A DNA stretch of 64,000 nucleotides from Clostridiales bacterium (GTDB lineage Bacteria > Bacillota > Clostridia > Saccharofermentanales > Saccharofermentanaceae): assembly GCA_017620475.1 (NCBI GenBank), contig JAFZQI010000041.1, forward strand, positions 62,001 through 126,000, given 5' to 3'. Positions 1-7,917 of the stretch are shown here, one piece after another. Numbering within the stretch: the first letter of the stretch is position 1; every line of letters starts with the position of its first letter. A model generated the notes under the pieces. That model saw nothing but the letters and a program-made list of their open reading frames with translations. It was not told where the DNA came from and made no database searches. Made by a program: the position numbers and the translations under genes.

Positions 1-358
1 CTGTCGAGTGATCGTGGCATTCCATCAGCTGGCCGAAGTCGGCATCTTCCGGGGGTTCGTAGTCGACCTGGATCGATGCAACCACGACCCCATCTTCATA
101 TTCACATCGGTCAACATAATACATCTCCACCGTCTTCCCTTCCTTAAGCGGGAACTTCAGCGGATAAATGTCCGAATTGAAATATGGATCGCTTTCCAGT
201 ATTTCTTTACCGGAAACATAGTTTTCACTTTTATTGTATGCGTCTTTTTTCTGTTGGCTTTTCCTGCATCCCGACAAGGAAAACAGGAGCGTTCCTGCCA
301 GAAGGCCTGCGGTCACATGTTTGATCGGCTGTGATGTCCATGGTTTTGACGTTTTCAT
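1..358 (-). CDS. Solute-binding-type lipoprotein, N-terminal fragment (runs off left edge)
   Basis: This minus-strand reading frame is open from an ATG at 358 to the window edge, so only about 119 codons are visible. The start is preceded by a strong AGGAGAAGG ribosome binding site. The N-terminus has a basic region, a hydrophobic stretch and a lipobox (LSGC), so it is an exported lipoprotein. The mature start (KEILESDPYFNSDIYPLKFP) resembles the start of the three long solute-binding lipoproteins at 12.4-14.9, 33.9-36.4 and 36.5-38.9 kb (for example YVLETDPFYSDTMVTLTIP). I infer a fourth member of that family. The C-terminal binding domain is outside the window, so the assignment rests on the N-terminus alone. 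Confidence 0.7.
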   Translation of the reverse strand, partial: MKTSKPWTSQPIKHVTAGLLAGTLLFSLSGCRKSQQKKDAYNKSENYVSGKEILESDPYFNSDIYPLKFPLKEGKTVEMYYVDRCEYEDGVVVASIQVDYEPPEDADFGQLMECHDHST

Positions 359-624
359 AATAATCCTTCTCCTGCAAGCACATGGGAACCTAACTCAGCA
401 ACAGAATAGCAGAGAAAGGTCAAGGATAAATGACAAATGCGTCATTCATTATTCAGGTCCCGCATTCTTCCTCATCCCGGGAAACCGTTTCAACTCGCGG
501 AAAAGCGAAAGGATCATAATGAGCGCGTACTATGATTCCCTGTCCGAATGGCTTATAATACGGTTATACGAAGCGTTTCGGGTAGAAGATAGATTATGTT
601 ACTAAAAAGGGGCAGCAGATCGGA

Positions 625-2361
625 ATGGATGCAGCAAAAGTACTTGGGAAGGTAAGAACAAACAAGCTTCTCCGCCTGTTCTTATTCGAACTGGCGTTTG
701 TTGTTTTCTGCTTTCTTCTTTGCCACCCGCATTTTGAAAACAATGACGACTTCGGATTACTGGGCGTGGTTTCAGGATTCTTCGGAGAATGCGATCCGCA
801 CATGGTATTCACAAACGTCCTTCTCGGTAAAGTCCTGGTCTTTCTCTATTCTCTTTGTCACAGTTTTAACTGGTATGTGGCTTTCCATGTCGCCACGATG
901 TTCGGGGCATCTCTTGCGATCTCCTATGTTCTGCTGCCGGAGGAAGACGACAGATATGCCCTCTTCTGCATCCTGATGTTCCACGCTTTCTTTACCTATG
1001 AATGTTATGTCAATATGCAGTTTACCAAGACAGCCGGTATCTCTTCGATTGCGGGACTGGCCCTGATCATCCGTAACGTCACGAAGGAAAAGATCTCCCC
1101 GATAGGAATCGGGTTCGGCGTTCTGCTTGCACTGATCGGCTCCATGATCCGCTTCCAGGCTTTCCTGATCGCACTATTCGCTGCAGGGGTCTTCTACCTC
1201 GTTTACCTTTGTTTTCAAAAGCCGGCCTTCAAACGCATCCTGATCATTTCCGTGATCCTGGCCCTTACCTCCGGTCTTTGTCTGGGCGCCAGATTGTACG
1301 ATCGCGCAGCTTACACAAATGACGACGAATGGGGTCCCTTTATGGAATATAATGCGGAACGGGCCAAGTTTACCGATCGGCCCTTCCCCGTATATGCCGA
1401 CAATGTCGAATTCTACGAATCCCTCGGTCTTTCGGAGAATGACGTATATCTATTCTCTCACTGGACTTTCGACGATCCGGATATCTGCACGCTCGATCTG
1501 ATGAAAACGATTGACGCCGAGAAAAAAACTCCGCCTGTTTCCGATATGATCAAGACCTTCGGCGCAAAGATCCTCCCCGGGATCTTTCAGTATAACTTCA
1601 CGGTACCGGTCCTTCTTTCGATCGTTCTGGTCATCCTGAAAAAGCGGAATAACCTTCTCCTGCTTCTTCCCTCTGTATTTGTGATCGGTGTCTTCTGCAC
1701 GTATTTTCTTCTGGTACAGCGCTATCTTCAGCGCCGCGTCGATATCGTCGTCGCCATGTCCCTGATGGTAATGCTCTGCTTCTTCTTCCGGAAACAGGCT
1801 ATAACTGCAGAAGGTGAAAACACAGATGTGCAGGCAGAAGACGAAATTGCCTCAGGAAAACCAAATTTGAAAGGAAAGTCTTCTTCCGTCTTTGCCCTTC
1901 TTACCGCGGCGGCGATCGCCCTGAATATCGGACCGATCTCCGGAAGCATCAGCGACACCTTTAAGCATCGGACTGAAGCAGAACAGAACTATCGCGATAT
2001 GTACGAACGGATGTACGAAGACGAGGAGCATTTCTATGTTATCGTGACACTATGCGACCGCTCCTTCCCGGTATACAGCATCTACGATGATTATCCGCTT
2101 TACTACTTCGGCAACAACTACTGGACAGGACGCTGCATGACACGCTCCCCGATCGTCGAAGCCCAGCTGGAAAAATACGATGTCCGCAATCCTTTCAAGG
2201 ACGCGGTCGATAATCCGGTCGTCTGCTTCGTATCCAACGAAAACTTCAAGAACAAGATCGTAAGATACGTCAACCGCCACTATTGCGAAGGCGTCCAGAT
2301 CGAAGTCGTCGAAACCGTCGAAGACATCCTCATCTATCGATTAGTCTCGCCGGAAGAATAG
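625..2361 (+). CDS. Polytopic membrane protein, GT-C-like or unknown
   Basis: 578 residues with about ten hydrophobic segments in the first 420 residues and a hydrophilic C-terminal region of about 130 residues. An acidic NNDDF motif lies just after the first membrane segment (about residue 40), which recalls the loop-1 acidic motif of GT-C glycosyltransferases, but no family can be named. A possible -10 (TATAAT, 554-559) lies upstream; a GGGG-type ribosome binding site lies about 14 bases before the ATG, which is far. It is followed after 8 bases by a radical SAM gene, so the two are probably co-transcribed. The function is not recognised. Confidence 0.75.
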   Translation: MDAAKVLGKVRTNKLLRLFLFELAFVVFCFLLCHPHFENNDDFGLLGVVSGFFGECDPHMVFTNVLLGKVLVFLYSLCHSFNWYVAFHVATMFGASLAISYVLLPEEDDRYALFCILMFHAFFTYECYVNMQFTKTAGISSIAGLALIIRNVTKEKISPIGIGFGVLLALIGSMIRFQAFLIALFAAGVFYLVYLCFQKPAFKRILIISVILALTSGLCLGARLYDRAAYTNDDEWGPFMEYNAERAKFTDRPFPVYADNVEFYESLGLSENDVYLFSHWTFDDPDICTLDLMKTIDAEKKTPPVSDMIKTFGAKILPGIFQYNFTVPVLLSIVLVILKKRNNLLLLLPSVFVIGVFCTYFLLVQRYLQRRVDIVVAMSLMVMLCFFFRKQAITAEGENTDVQAEDEIASGKPNLKGKSSSVFALLTAAAIALNIGPISGSISDTFKHRTEAEQNYRDMYERMYEDEEHFYVIVTLCDRSFPVYSIYDDYPLYYFGNNYWTGRCMTRSPIVEAQLEKYDVRNPFKDAVDNPVVCFVSNENFKNKIVRYVNRHYCEGVQIEVVETVEDILIYRLVSPEE

Positions 2362-2369
2362 GGGGGTCT

Positions 2370-3125
2370 ATGTCACTCGAATATCTGAAAAATGTAAACC
2401 GGATCGAGTTTACCGTTACCATGGCCTGTACGGGAAAGTGCAAGCACTGTTCGGAAGGTGATCACATCAACTGCGCCGGCCACATTGATGAGAAGATTGC
2501 CGTGGAAGCGATCCGTAAGATCTGCGATTCATTTCGGATCGAATCTCTCATGACTTTCGGCGGAGAGCCTCTTCTTTACCCGGATGTGGTCTACGCGATC
2601 CATCAGACGGCGAAGGAAATGGAAATCCCCCGCAGGCAGCTGATCACAAACGGGTTCTTTTCGAAAAGCACTGAAACGATCGGGCAGGTTGCAAGGGAAC
2701 TTTCTTCGAGCGGAGTCAATGACATTCTGCTGTCAGTCGATGCTTTTCACCAGGAGACCATACCGATCGAGCCGGTCATATGTTTCGCCAATCACGCCGT
2801 AAAGGCCGGCATCCCCATCAAGCTCAGTCCGGCCTGGCTGGTCAGCCGCGAGGATGACAACCCGTACAATGAAAAAACACGGGATATCCTCCGGATGTTC
2901 GATCCGCTTTCGATTCCTGTCGGCTCCGGCAACGTGATCTTCCCAAGCGGCAATGCGCTCAAATATCTTCGTGAATATTTCGCCGAGGACGTTGAGGTCT
3001 TCTCTCCGTACGAAGAGGACCCCCGGGACATCCGCTCGATCTCGTTCTCACCAAATGGAGACGTCCTGGACGGAAATGTCTATAGAACAGATATTTTGGA
3101 TATCCTCCGGAACTATCAGCCGTAA
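2370..3125 (+). CDS. Small radical SAM protein
   Basis: 251 residues from the ATG at 2370, chosen because a GGGGGG ribosome binding site sits directly upstream and the longer in-frame start lies inside the preceding gene. The radical SAM cluster motif CxxxCxxC is at residues 20-27 (C20, C24, C27), followed by a GGEPLL SAM-binding motif near residue 65. The N-terminal core is complete but there is no obvious C-terminal SPASM cysteine cluster, so it has probably one [4Fe-4S] cluster. Its partner is the membrane protein 8 bases upstream. The substrate is unknown; a role in modifying a peptide or envelope component would be speculation. Confidence 0.8.
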   Translation: MSLEYLKNVNRIEFTVTMACTGKCKHCSEGDHINCAGHIDEKIAVEAIRKICDSFRIESLMTFGGEPLLYPDVVYAIHQTAKEMEIPRRQLITNGFFSKSTETIGQVARELSSSGVNDILLSVDAFHQETIPIEPVICFANHAVKAGIPIKLSPAWLVSREDDNPYNEKTRDILRMFDPLSIPVGSGNVIFPSGNALKYLREYFAEDVEVFSPYEEDPRDIRSISFSPNGDVLDGNVYRTDILDILRNYQP

Positions 3126-3141
3126 ATCATCGGAGCTTCTA

Positions 3142-3771
3142 TCAGGAATAGTCTTTCACATTCCAGGTATTACCGAGATCGTCGCTCATTTCGCCGGTTT
3201 CGGTATTGACTTTCACCTCGGAAAAGTACACATTCGCGTCCTTTCCATCCTGTGATCTGACCACGAAAATGTAACCGTCATCCGTGACCTCGATCTGGCT
3301 GTCAAAAACCATCAGATGCAGATGTGTCCCGGCCATTTCATCGTAAAATGCGTAAACGGATTTGATGTACTTTTCCGCATCGGGATAAAGAGTATCTTCA
3401 GAAGATGCAGTCGAAGAAGCTGTATCTGTCTCTTCGCCGACTGCCTCCGGTGCATTCTCCGATGAAACGGCAGCCGTAGACTCAGTTGCCGCTTCTGTTG
3501 AAGTTTCGGCTGTTGTTTCTGATGTGGCCTCGGATGTTACTTCGGTTACCGCTTCGGTCGTAGCTTCGGTTGTATCTGCAGCTGTGGCTTCGGTTGTAAC
3601 CTCAGAAGTTTCTTCCGACGTTTCCTCTGTCGTCGCTTCTACTTTATCCTCTTTATTTGTCTTTTCCTTAGACTTCCCGGTTTCCTTCTCCGAGGCGCAT
3701 CCACTTAGTGCCAGTGCAGACACCGCCAGAATGATTGCAAGCTTATTTCTCATTGTCATATGTTTTTTCAT
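3142..3771 (-). CDS. Ser/Thr/Glu-rich lipoprotein
   Basis: 209 residues from the ATG at 3771; a GGGAGGAAG ribosome binding site lies just upstream, so this is preferred to the TTG 15 bases earlier. The signal peptide ends in a lipobox (ALSGC). Residues about 35-125 are a low-complexity linker rich in T, E, S and A with repeated TTEA/TSE units, typical of a wall-spanning spacer. The C-terminal 80 residues form a compact domain (YIKSVYAFYDEMAGTHLHL onward) of unknown family. It converges with the radical SAM gene. The function is not recognised. Confidence 0.75.
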   Translation of the reverse strand: MKKHMTMRNKLAIILAVSALALSGCASEKETGKSKEKTNKEDKVEATTEETSEETSEVTTEATAADTTEATTEAVTEVTSEATSETTAETSTEAATESTAAVSSENAPEAVGEETDTASSTASSEDTLYPDAEKYIKSVYAFYDEMAGTHLHLMVFDSQIEVTDDGYIFVVRSQDGKDANVYFSEVKVNTETGEMSDDLGNTWNVKDYS

Positions 3772-3878
3772 GTTTCTTCCTCCCAAAACCCGGCCGGAAT
3801 CCGACCGGTCCTAAACTGTTCCCTATTCTACCAACAAATGTGCACCGAAAAATAAGCAAATTGTCATTGAATCCTTCA

Positions 3879-3912
3879 GACTATCGTGATAGTATGGACT
3901 ATAGAAATAGTC
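3879..3912 (+). promoter_or_regulatory. Double dyad operator upstream of the blaI-like gene
   Basis: Two near-identical dyads lie 4 bases apart: ACTATCGTGATAGT (3880-3893) and ACTATAGAAATAGT (3898-3911), the second flanked by G and C to make a 16-base dyad. BlaI/MecI repressors bind paired dyads with ACTA/TAGT-type ends and autoregulate their own operon, so these are the likely operators. A TTGTCA hexamer at 3861-3866 could serve as a -35, but its -10 is unclear. Confidence 0.7.
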
Positions 3913-3967
3913 TGAACATGGTTTCAGGTGTCGAAACCAGGCCGGAACCGCGCATTGGAGGAAGAAG

Positions 3968-4324
3968 ATGCAGGAGAAATTATTTGACAGCGAAGCGAAG
4001 ATCATGGAGATCATATGGGAAAGAGGTCCTCTTTCGGCAAAGGAGATCAGCCTGATTGCCGCAGATTCTATCGGCTGGAATAAGAATACGACCTATACCG
4101 TAATCAAGAAGCTGGAGGCAAAAGGTTTCATCCGAAGAGATGAACCGGGCTTCATCTGCACTCCTTTGGTTTCCCAATCACAGATGCAGAAGAAAGAAGC
4201 TGAATCCCTGTTGAAAAAGGTCTTCGGAGGCTCGCGCAAAGCCCTTTTCTCCGCACTTCTCGAAGATGAGAAGTTATCCGACAGCGAGATCGAAGAACTG
4301 CGGAAACTGATCGATAAAAAGTAA
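3968..4324 (+). CDS. BlaI/MecI/CopY-family transcriptional repressor
   Basis: 118 residues, the usual family length. The N-terminal winged helix (residues 1-70, LFDSEAKIMEIIWERGPLSAKEIS ... NKNTTYTVIKKLEAKGFIRR) carries the typical TTYTVIKKLE recognition helix, and the C-terminal helix is the dimerisation region. A GGAGGAAG ribosome binding site precedes the ATG. Family members are dimeric repressors inactivated by proteolysis through a BlaR1/MecR1 membrane protease, which is the next gene. Two dyads at 3879-3912 are its probable operators. No beta-lactamase gene is nearby. Confidence 0.9.
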   Translation: MQEKLFDSEAKIMEIIWERGPLSAKEISLIAADSIGWNKNTTYTVIKKLEAKGFIRRDEPGFICTPLVSQSQMQKKEAESLLKKVFGGSRKALFSALLEDEKLSDSEIEELRKLIDKK

Positions 4325-4368
4325 CACTTATTACTGATTGAAAAAACTTCTTAATGAAAGGATAAAAC

Positions 4369-5283
4369 ATGCAGGGAGAGATATTCTACTGGATCTTTAA
4401 TATGAGTATCATTGCATCTGTCATGGGACTGATCGTTCTTGTTCTTCGCAAGCTCCGGTTCATCCCCCACAGAGTATCGGTATTTCTTTGGATCATCCCC
4501 TTTATCCGCATGTGCATCCCCTTTGGGATAAACAGCCGCTACAGCCTGATGACGCTGATCTCCCGCTTTACGACCCGTACGATCACGGTATATGAGCCGG
4601 CGGAAGGTATCGCGTTTTCCTATTCGAATACTCTCCGGGCGGCGAACAGTTATTTTCCCATCACATATAAGGTCAACATTCTCGACACAGTCTTCAAAGT
4701 CGCGGGATCGATCTGGATCGTTGTTGCCCTTTCCATACTGATATCACTGGGGATCCTGTATTTCTCAACGATACACGAAGTGCGGGATGCTAAACTTCTT
4801 GAGAAAAATATCTATCTTTCGGACAAGGTTACAAGTCCCGCGGTCTACGGAATCATCCGCCCGCGGATCATTCTGCCCGAACCCTATGCGGCCGGGGATC
4901 TGAAGTATGTTCTTCTCCATGAAAGAACACATATCCGCCGCCTGGATAATCTTTGGAGATTACTGGGTTTTATGGCCGCCGCTATCCACTGGTTCAATCC
5001 CCTTTCCTGGGTTTTTCTGAAAGTGTTTCTTTCCGACCTGGAACTTGCCTGTGACGAACAGGCCGTCGCCCGGTGCAACGAACAGGACAGAAAAGAATAT
5101 GCGCATACACTTCTGAAGAGCGCTTCGAGCAAGAGCCTTTTCGTATCGGCTTTTGGCGGAGCCAAAGTCAGGACGAGGATCGAAAATATATTGTCACAAA
5201 AACCGATGACCGTCTTATCTTCCGTCGGATTTACGGCACTGATCGCGGCCATCTTATACGCCCTGCTGACGAATGCAGGATAA
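4369..5283 (+). CDS. BlaR1-like M56 membrane metallopeptidase without sensor domain
   Basis: 304 residues. Membrane segments lie near residues 5-27, 33-52, 108-132 and at the C-terminus (about 280-300). The gluzincin motif HERTH is at residues 184-188 and the downstream acidic ligand motif LELACDE is near 224-230; SPAVYGIIRPRIILP matches the conserved M56 segment. The protein stops after the last membrane helix, so it lacks the extracellular penicillin-binding sensor domain of BlaR1/MecR1. It probably cleaves the BlaI-like repressor encoded just upstream, responding to an unknown signal or through another sensor, perhaps the lipoprotein that follows. Confidence 0.88.
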   Translation: MQGEIFYWIFNMSIIASVMGLIVLVLRKLRFIPHRVSVFLWIIPFIRMCIPFGINSRYSLMTLISRFTTRTITVYEPAEGIAFSYSNTLRAANSYFPITYKVNILDTVFKVAGSIWIVVALSILISLGILYFSTIHEVRDAKLLEKNIYLSDKVTSPAVYGIIRPRIILPEPYAAGDLKYVLLHERTHIRRLDNLWRLLGFMAAAIHWFNPLSWVFLKVFLSDLELACDEQAVARCNEQDRKEYAHTLLKSASSKSLFVSAFGGAKVRTRIENILSQKPMTVLSSVGFTALIAAILYALLTNAG

Positions 5284-5299
5284 GAAAGGATGCTAGAAA

Positions 5300-5947
5300 A
5301 TGAGAAAAAAACTCATCTCCATATTGATTATCGCTTTATGCTTCGCGCTGCTCGCTTCATGTGCCCGGAAGGACAAGGAAAATACAATGGATACTAAAAT
5401 CATGGCGCGAAGTGCAGTAACTCCCGTCGAACATCTGCTCACGAAGGTATGTCCTGCCGACGACGCCCTGGCCCTTGCCAAGGCTGCCGACGTTGTCGTC
5501 TTTGAATTCAAGGGATGCACTTCCGGACAGGAGGTATGGGATGCCTTCTATCAGAAGGTCAGCAATAACGAACCGGCGACAGTTCTTTGCGCGTATTATT
5601 ATACTTTGGACCCGTCCAATATGAGTGCGGAACTGTACGAACAGGAGAAGGATAAGTATCCCGTACTCTACCTCTACGATATCGTATACAACGGAGAGCA
5701 GTTCACGGTGACGATCCGGGATAGTTCGAAAGCCGATTATGAATCGAAGGAGACATATAAGCATATCATCCACTCGACCGGTGAGGCCCCGGACACAGCA
5801 CTCTATCGGAACTACGATTATTACATTCTGGTGGATGATCCCGAACTGACATGGGAACAGATCGAAGGATGGCTTTTCAGTTCACAGTGGATGGAACAGC
5901 CCAAGTATTGCACGGTGTATTCGAATTACGAAGGCTGGATCGACTAG
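5300..5947 (+). CDS. Lipoprotein of the blaI-blaR-like operon
   Basis: 215 residues starting 16 bases after the M56 peptidase gene, with an AGAAAGGA ribosome binding site. The signal peptide ends in a lipobox (LLASC). The mature domain of about 190 residues is rich in Tyr and Asp and I do not recognise its family. Its position suggests it is under BlaI-like control; it could be the extracellular sensor missing from the preceding peptidase or simply a regulated target. That role is inference only. Confidence 0.75.
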   Translation: MRKKLISILIIALCFALLASCARKDKENTMDTKIMARSAVTPVEHLLTKVCPADDALALAKAADVVVFEFKGCTSGQEVWDAFYQKVSNNEPATVLCAYYYTLDPSNMSAELYEQEKDKYPVLYLYDIVYNGEQFTVTIRDSSKADYESKETYKHIIHSTGEAPDTALYRNYDYYILVDDPELTWEQIEGWLFSSQWMEQPKYCTVYSNYEGWID

Positions 5948-5970
5948 GATCAGGCCTGATCGCCCGGAAA

Positions 5971-6009
5971 TTCCGGGATCCCGGGTCCGAACGCCCGGGA
6001 TCTCCGGAA
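5971..6009 (+). terminator. GC-rich hairpin after the blaI-like operon
   Basis: The arms TTCCGGGATCCCGGG (5971-5985) and CCCGGGATCTCCGGAA (5994-6009) pair with a single bulge and an 8-base loop. A second short palindrome (GATCAGGCCTGATC) lies at 5948-5961. There is no clear T tract after the stem, so termination is likely but not certain. Confidence 0.6.
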
Positions 6010-6093
6010 GGACTGGTCATTCTACCAGCGGTCTCTTGAGGTGCCGATAGAATATCGCTACAATGATTTCAATCAGTAAAAGGGGGACCGCTT

Positions 6094-6654
6094 ATGAAGT
6101 TTCCGGAAAGAAAAATCGAACTGAAGGACGGAAGGACATGTATCCTCCGGCCCAATGCTCCCGATCTTGCCGAGGAGATGCTCGAGTATCTGAAGAAGAC
6201 TTCGGCCGAGACTCCTTTCCTTCTTCGAAATCCTGACGAGGTCAGATATACACTCGAAGATGAAAGACGGATCCTTGCGGATCTTCTTGAAAATCCCTAC
6301 GTAATCATGATGGCGGCAACCGTCGATGGCAAAGTCGCCGGAAACGGCAGCATCAGCGGCATCGGCGATAAGCGCAAGATCTGCCACCGCTGTTCCCTCG
6401 CCATCGCACTTTATGAGGAATACTGGGGTCTGGGTATCGGTACGGCCATGATCGGCTACATGACCGAGCTGGCTAAGGAGGTCGGCTGGCATCAGGTCGA
6501 TCTGGAAGTGGTCGCCGAGAATAAACAGGCACAGGCGCTCTACAAGAAGTGCGGATTCATCGAGACCGGAAGACGTCACCACGCGCTGCTTTTTGACGAT
6601 GGAACATATCACGACGAGATCCTAATGTACAAGGATCTTAAGGAGATGAACTGA
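6094..6654 (+). CDS. GNAT-family N-acetyltransferase
   Basis: 186 residues. The acetyl-CoA-binding motif A is EEYWGLGIGTAMIGYM (residues 108-123) and motif B follows with ENKQAQALYKKCGFIETG near 155-172. The N-terminal part (ILRPNAPDLAEEMLEYLKK) resembles RimI/RimJ-like acetyltransferases. It probably acetylates an amine of a small molecule or a protein N-terminus; the substrate cannot be told. A terminator-like hairpin separates it from the operon upstream and it abuts a convergent gene. Confidence 0.88.
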   Translation: MKFPERKIELKDGRTCILRPNAPDLAEEMLEYLKKTSAETPFLLRNPDEVRYTLEDERRILADLLENPYVIMMAATVDGKVAGNGSISGIGDKRKICHRCSLAIALYEEYWGLGIGTAMIGYMTELAKEVGWHQVDLEVVAENKQAQALYKKCGFIETGRRHHALLFDDGTYHDEILMYKDLKEMN

Positions 6655-7842
6655 TCACTCTTTGGCGGCTGCGGCTTCTTTCTCTTTTTCTTTCGCTTCC
6701 GCACGCTCCCGTTCTTTCTTTCGCTTTTCCAGCCAGGGGATCAGGCTCTCTCGATAAAGGATAGCCATGACCGCCGTAAACGGAATGGAGATCAGAATGC
6801 CGATCGGTCCGAAGATCTTTCCGCCGATAATGATCGAGATCAGTGAAATTACGGCCGGGACGCCGAGAGAGTCACCGAACAGGTGCGGCTTCACCACATA
6901 TCCGTCAATGGTCTGAAGGACACAGGTAAAGATCACGAAGATCACGGCATACATCGGATTCTCAAGAAGCAGGACAAATGCGCCCATGATGCAGCCGGCG
7001 ATCGGACCGAAGGTCGGAAGGATATTCGTCACACCAACAATAACGGAGATCAGGACGACGTTCGGAAGCCCCGCAATCAGCATAAAGATGGCATTAACGA
7101 TACCCACACCGATTGCCTCCAGGATCGTATAGCTGATGTATTTGGAGAAGATCGCATTACTGCGTCTTAGAAATTCCGTATGCTTCTGATACTGTTCTTC
7201 CGTCAGGAGTGCGCGGCGGAAATGGTCGATCCCGGAGAAGAGCCTCTTCTTCCCCGCCAGGAAATACACGGCCAGGATCACGCCGATAAAAGCATTTAGA
7301 AGAATATTCCAAACGCTTAAGACCGTATTCATCGCCCGGGACAGATTCTGCGTAAACTCCGCGATCCACTTATCGGTCTGGGCATAAAGATTCGAGGTCC
7401 ACTTCGTTGCATGAAGCTGAATATTGTATCCCGCGGCATACTGATCCAGCTTGTCGAGATTCTCTTCGACGATCGATGTATAGTTCTGAGCGTTAGAGAT
7501 AAAGTGAGTAATACTCGCCAGCATCTCCGGAAGGACCAGCCAGAAGAAAAGCCCCAGGGCCAGTAGCACGAGGAAGATCGAGACAACTACCGACAAAACA
7601 TAACGGAACCTGGGACGGCTGATTTTCTTAAAGACTTTGTTCTCAAAGAATACTACCACCAAGTCGATAAGATACGCGATGATGACACCGATGATGATCG
7701 GGGATACGATCTGAGCCACATGCGAAAGCCATGCAAGCACAGCGGAAAGGTGTGTCAGTGTCAAATACGCCACTACACCGGAAATGGCGGCCAGGGAATA
7801 GGCGCCCCATCTGTTTCTTAGGGCCTTCTTTAATCTGCTCAA
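6655..7842 (-). CDS. AI-2E family membrane transporter (PerM/YdiK-like)
   Basis: 395 residues with the family pattern: two N-terminal helices, a long amphipathic middle region with one helix pair, then a cluster of four to five C-terminal helices (ISYTILEAIGVGIVNAIFMLIAGLP; ILPTFGPIAGCIMGAF; GKIFGPIGILISIPFTAVMAIL). The C-terminus is a charged Lys/Glu/Ala tail. The start is a TTG at 7842, supported by a GAGGAG ribosome binding site 7 bases upstream. Family members have been linked to autoinducer-2 export or ion antiport; the substrate here is unknown. Confidence 0.88.
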   Translation of the reverse strand: MSRLKKALRNRWGAYSLAAISGVVAYLTLTHLSAVLAWLSHVAQIVSPIIIGVIIAYLIDLVVVFFENKVFKKISRPRFRYVLSVVVSIFLVLLALGLFFWLVLPEMLASITHFISNAQNYTSIVEENLDKLDQYAAGYNIQLHATKWTSNLYAQTDKWIAEFTQNLSRAMNTVLSVWNILLNAFIGVILAVYFLAGKKRLFSGIDHFRRALLTEEQYQKHTEFLRRSNAIFSKYISYTILEAIGVGIVNAIFMLIAGLPNVVLISVIVGVTNILPTFGPIAGCIMGAFVLLLENPMYAVIFVIFTCVLQTIDGYVVKPHLFGDSLGVPAVISLISIIIGGKIFGPIGILISIPFTAVMAILYRESLIPWLEKRKKERERAEAKEKEKEAAAAKE

Positions 7843-7917
7843 AACTTCGTCTCCTCAAAATGTCAGTGCAACTATTATAAGACCTCAACGAAAGAAAGGA
7901 AAGCCAAAATCCGAAAC

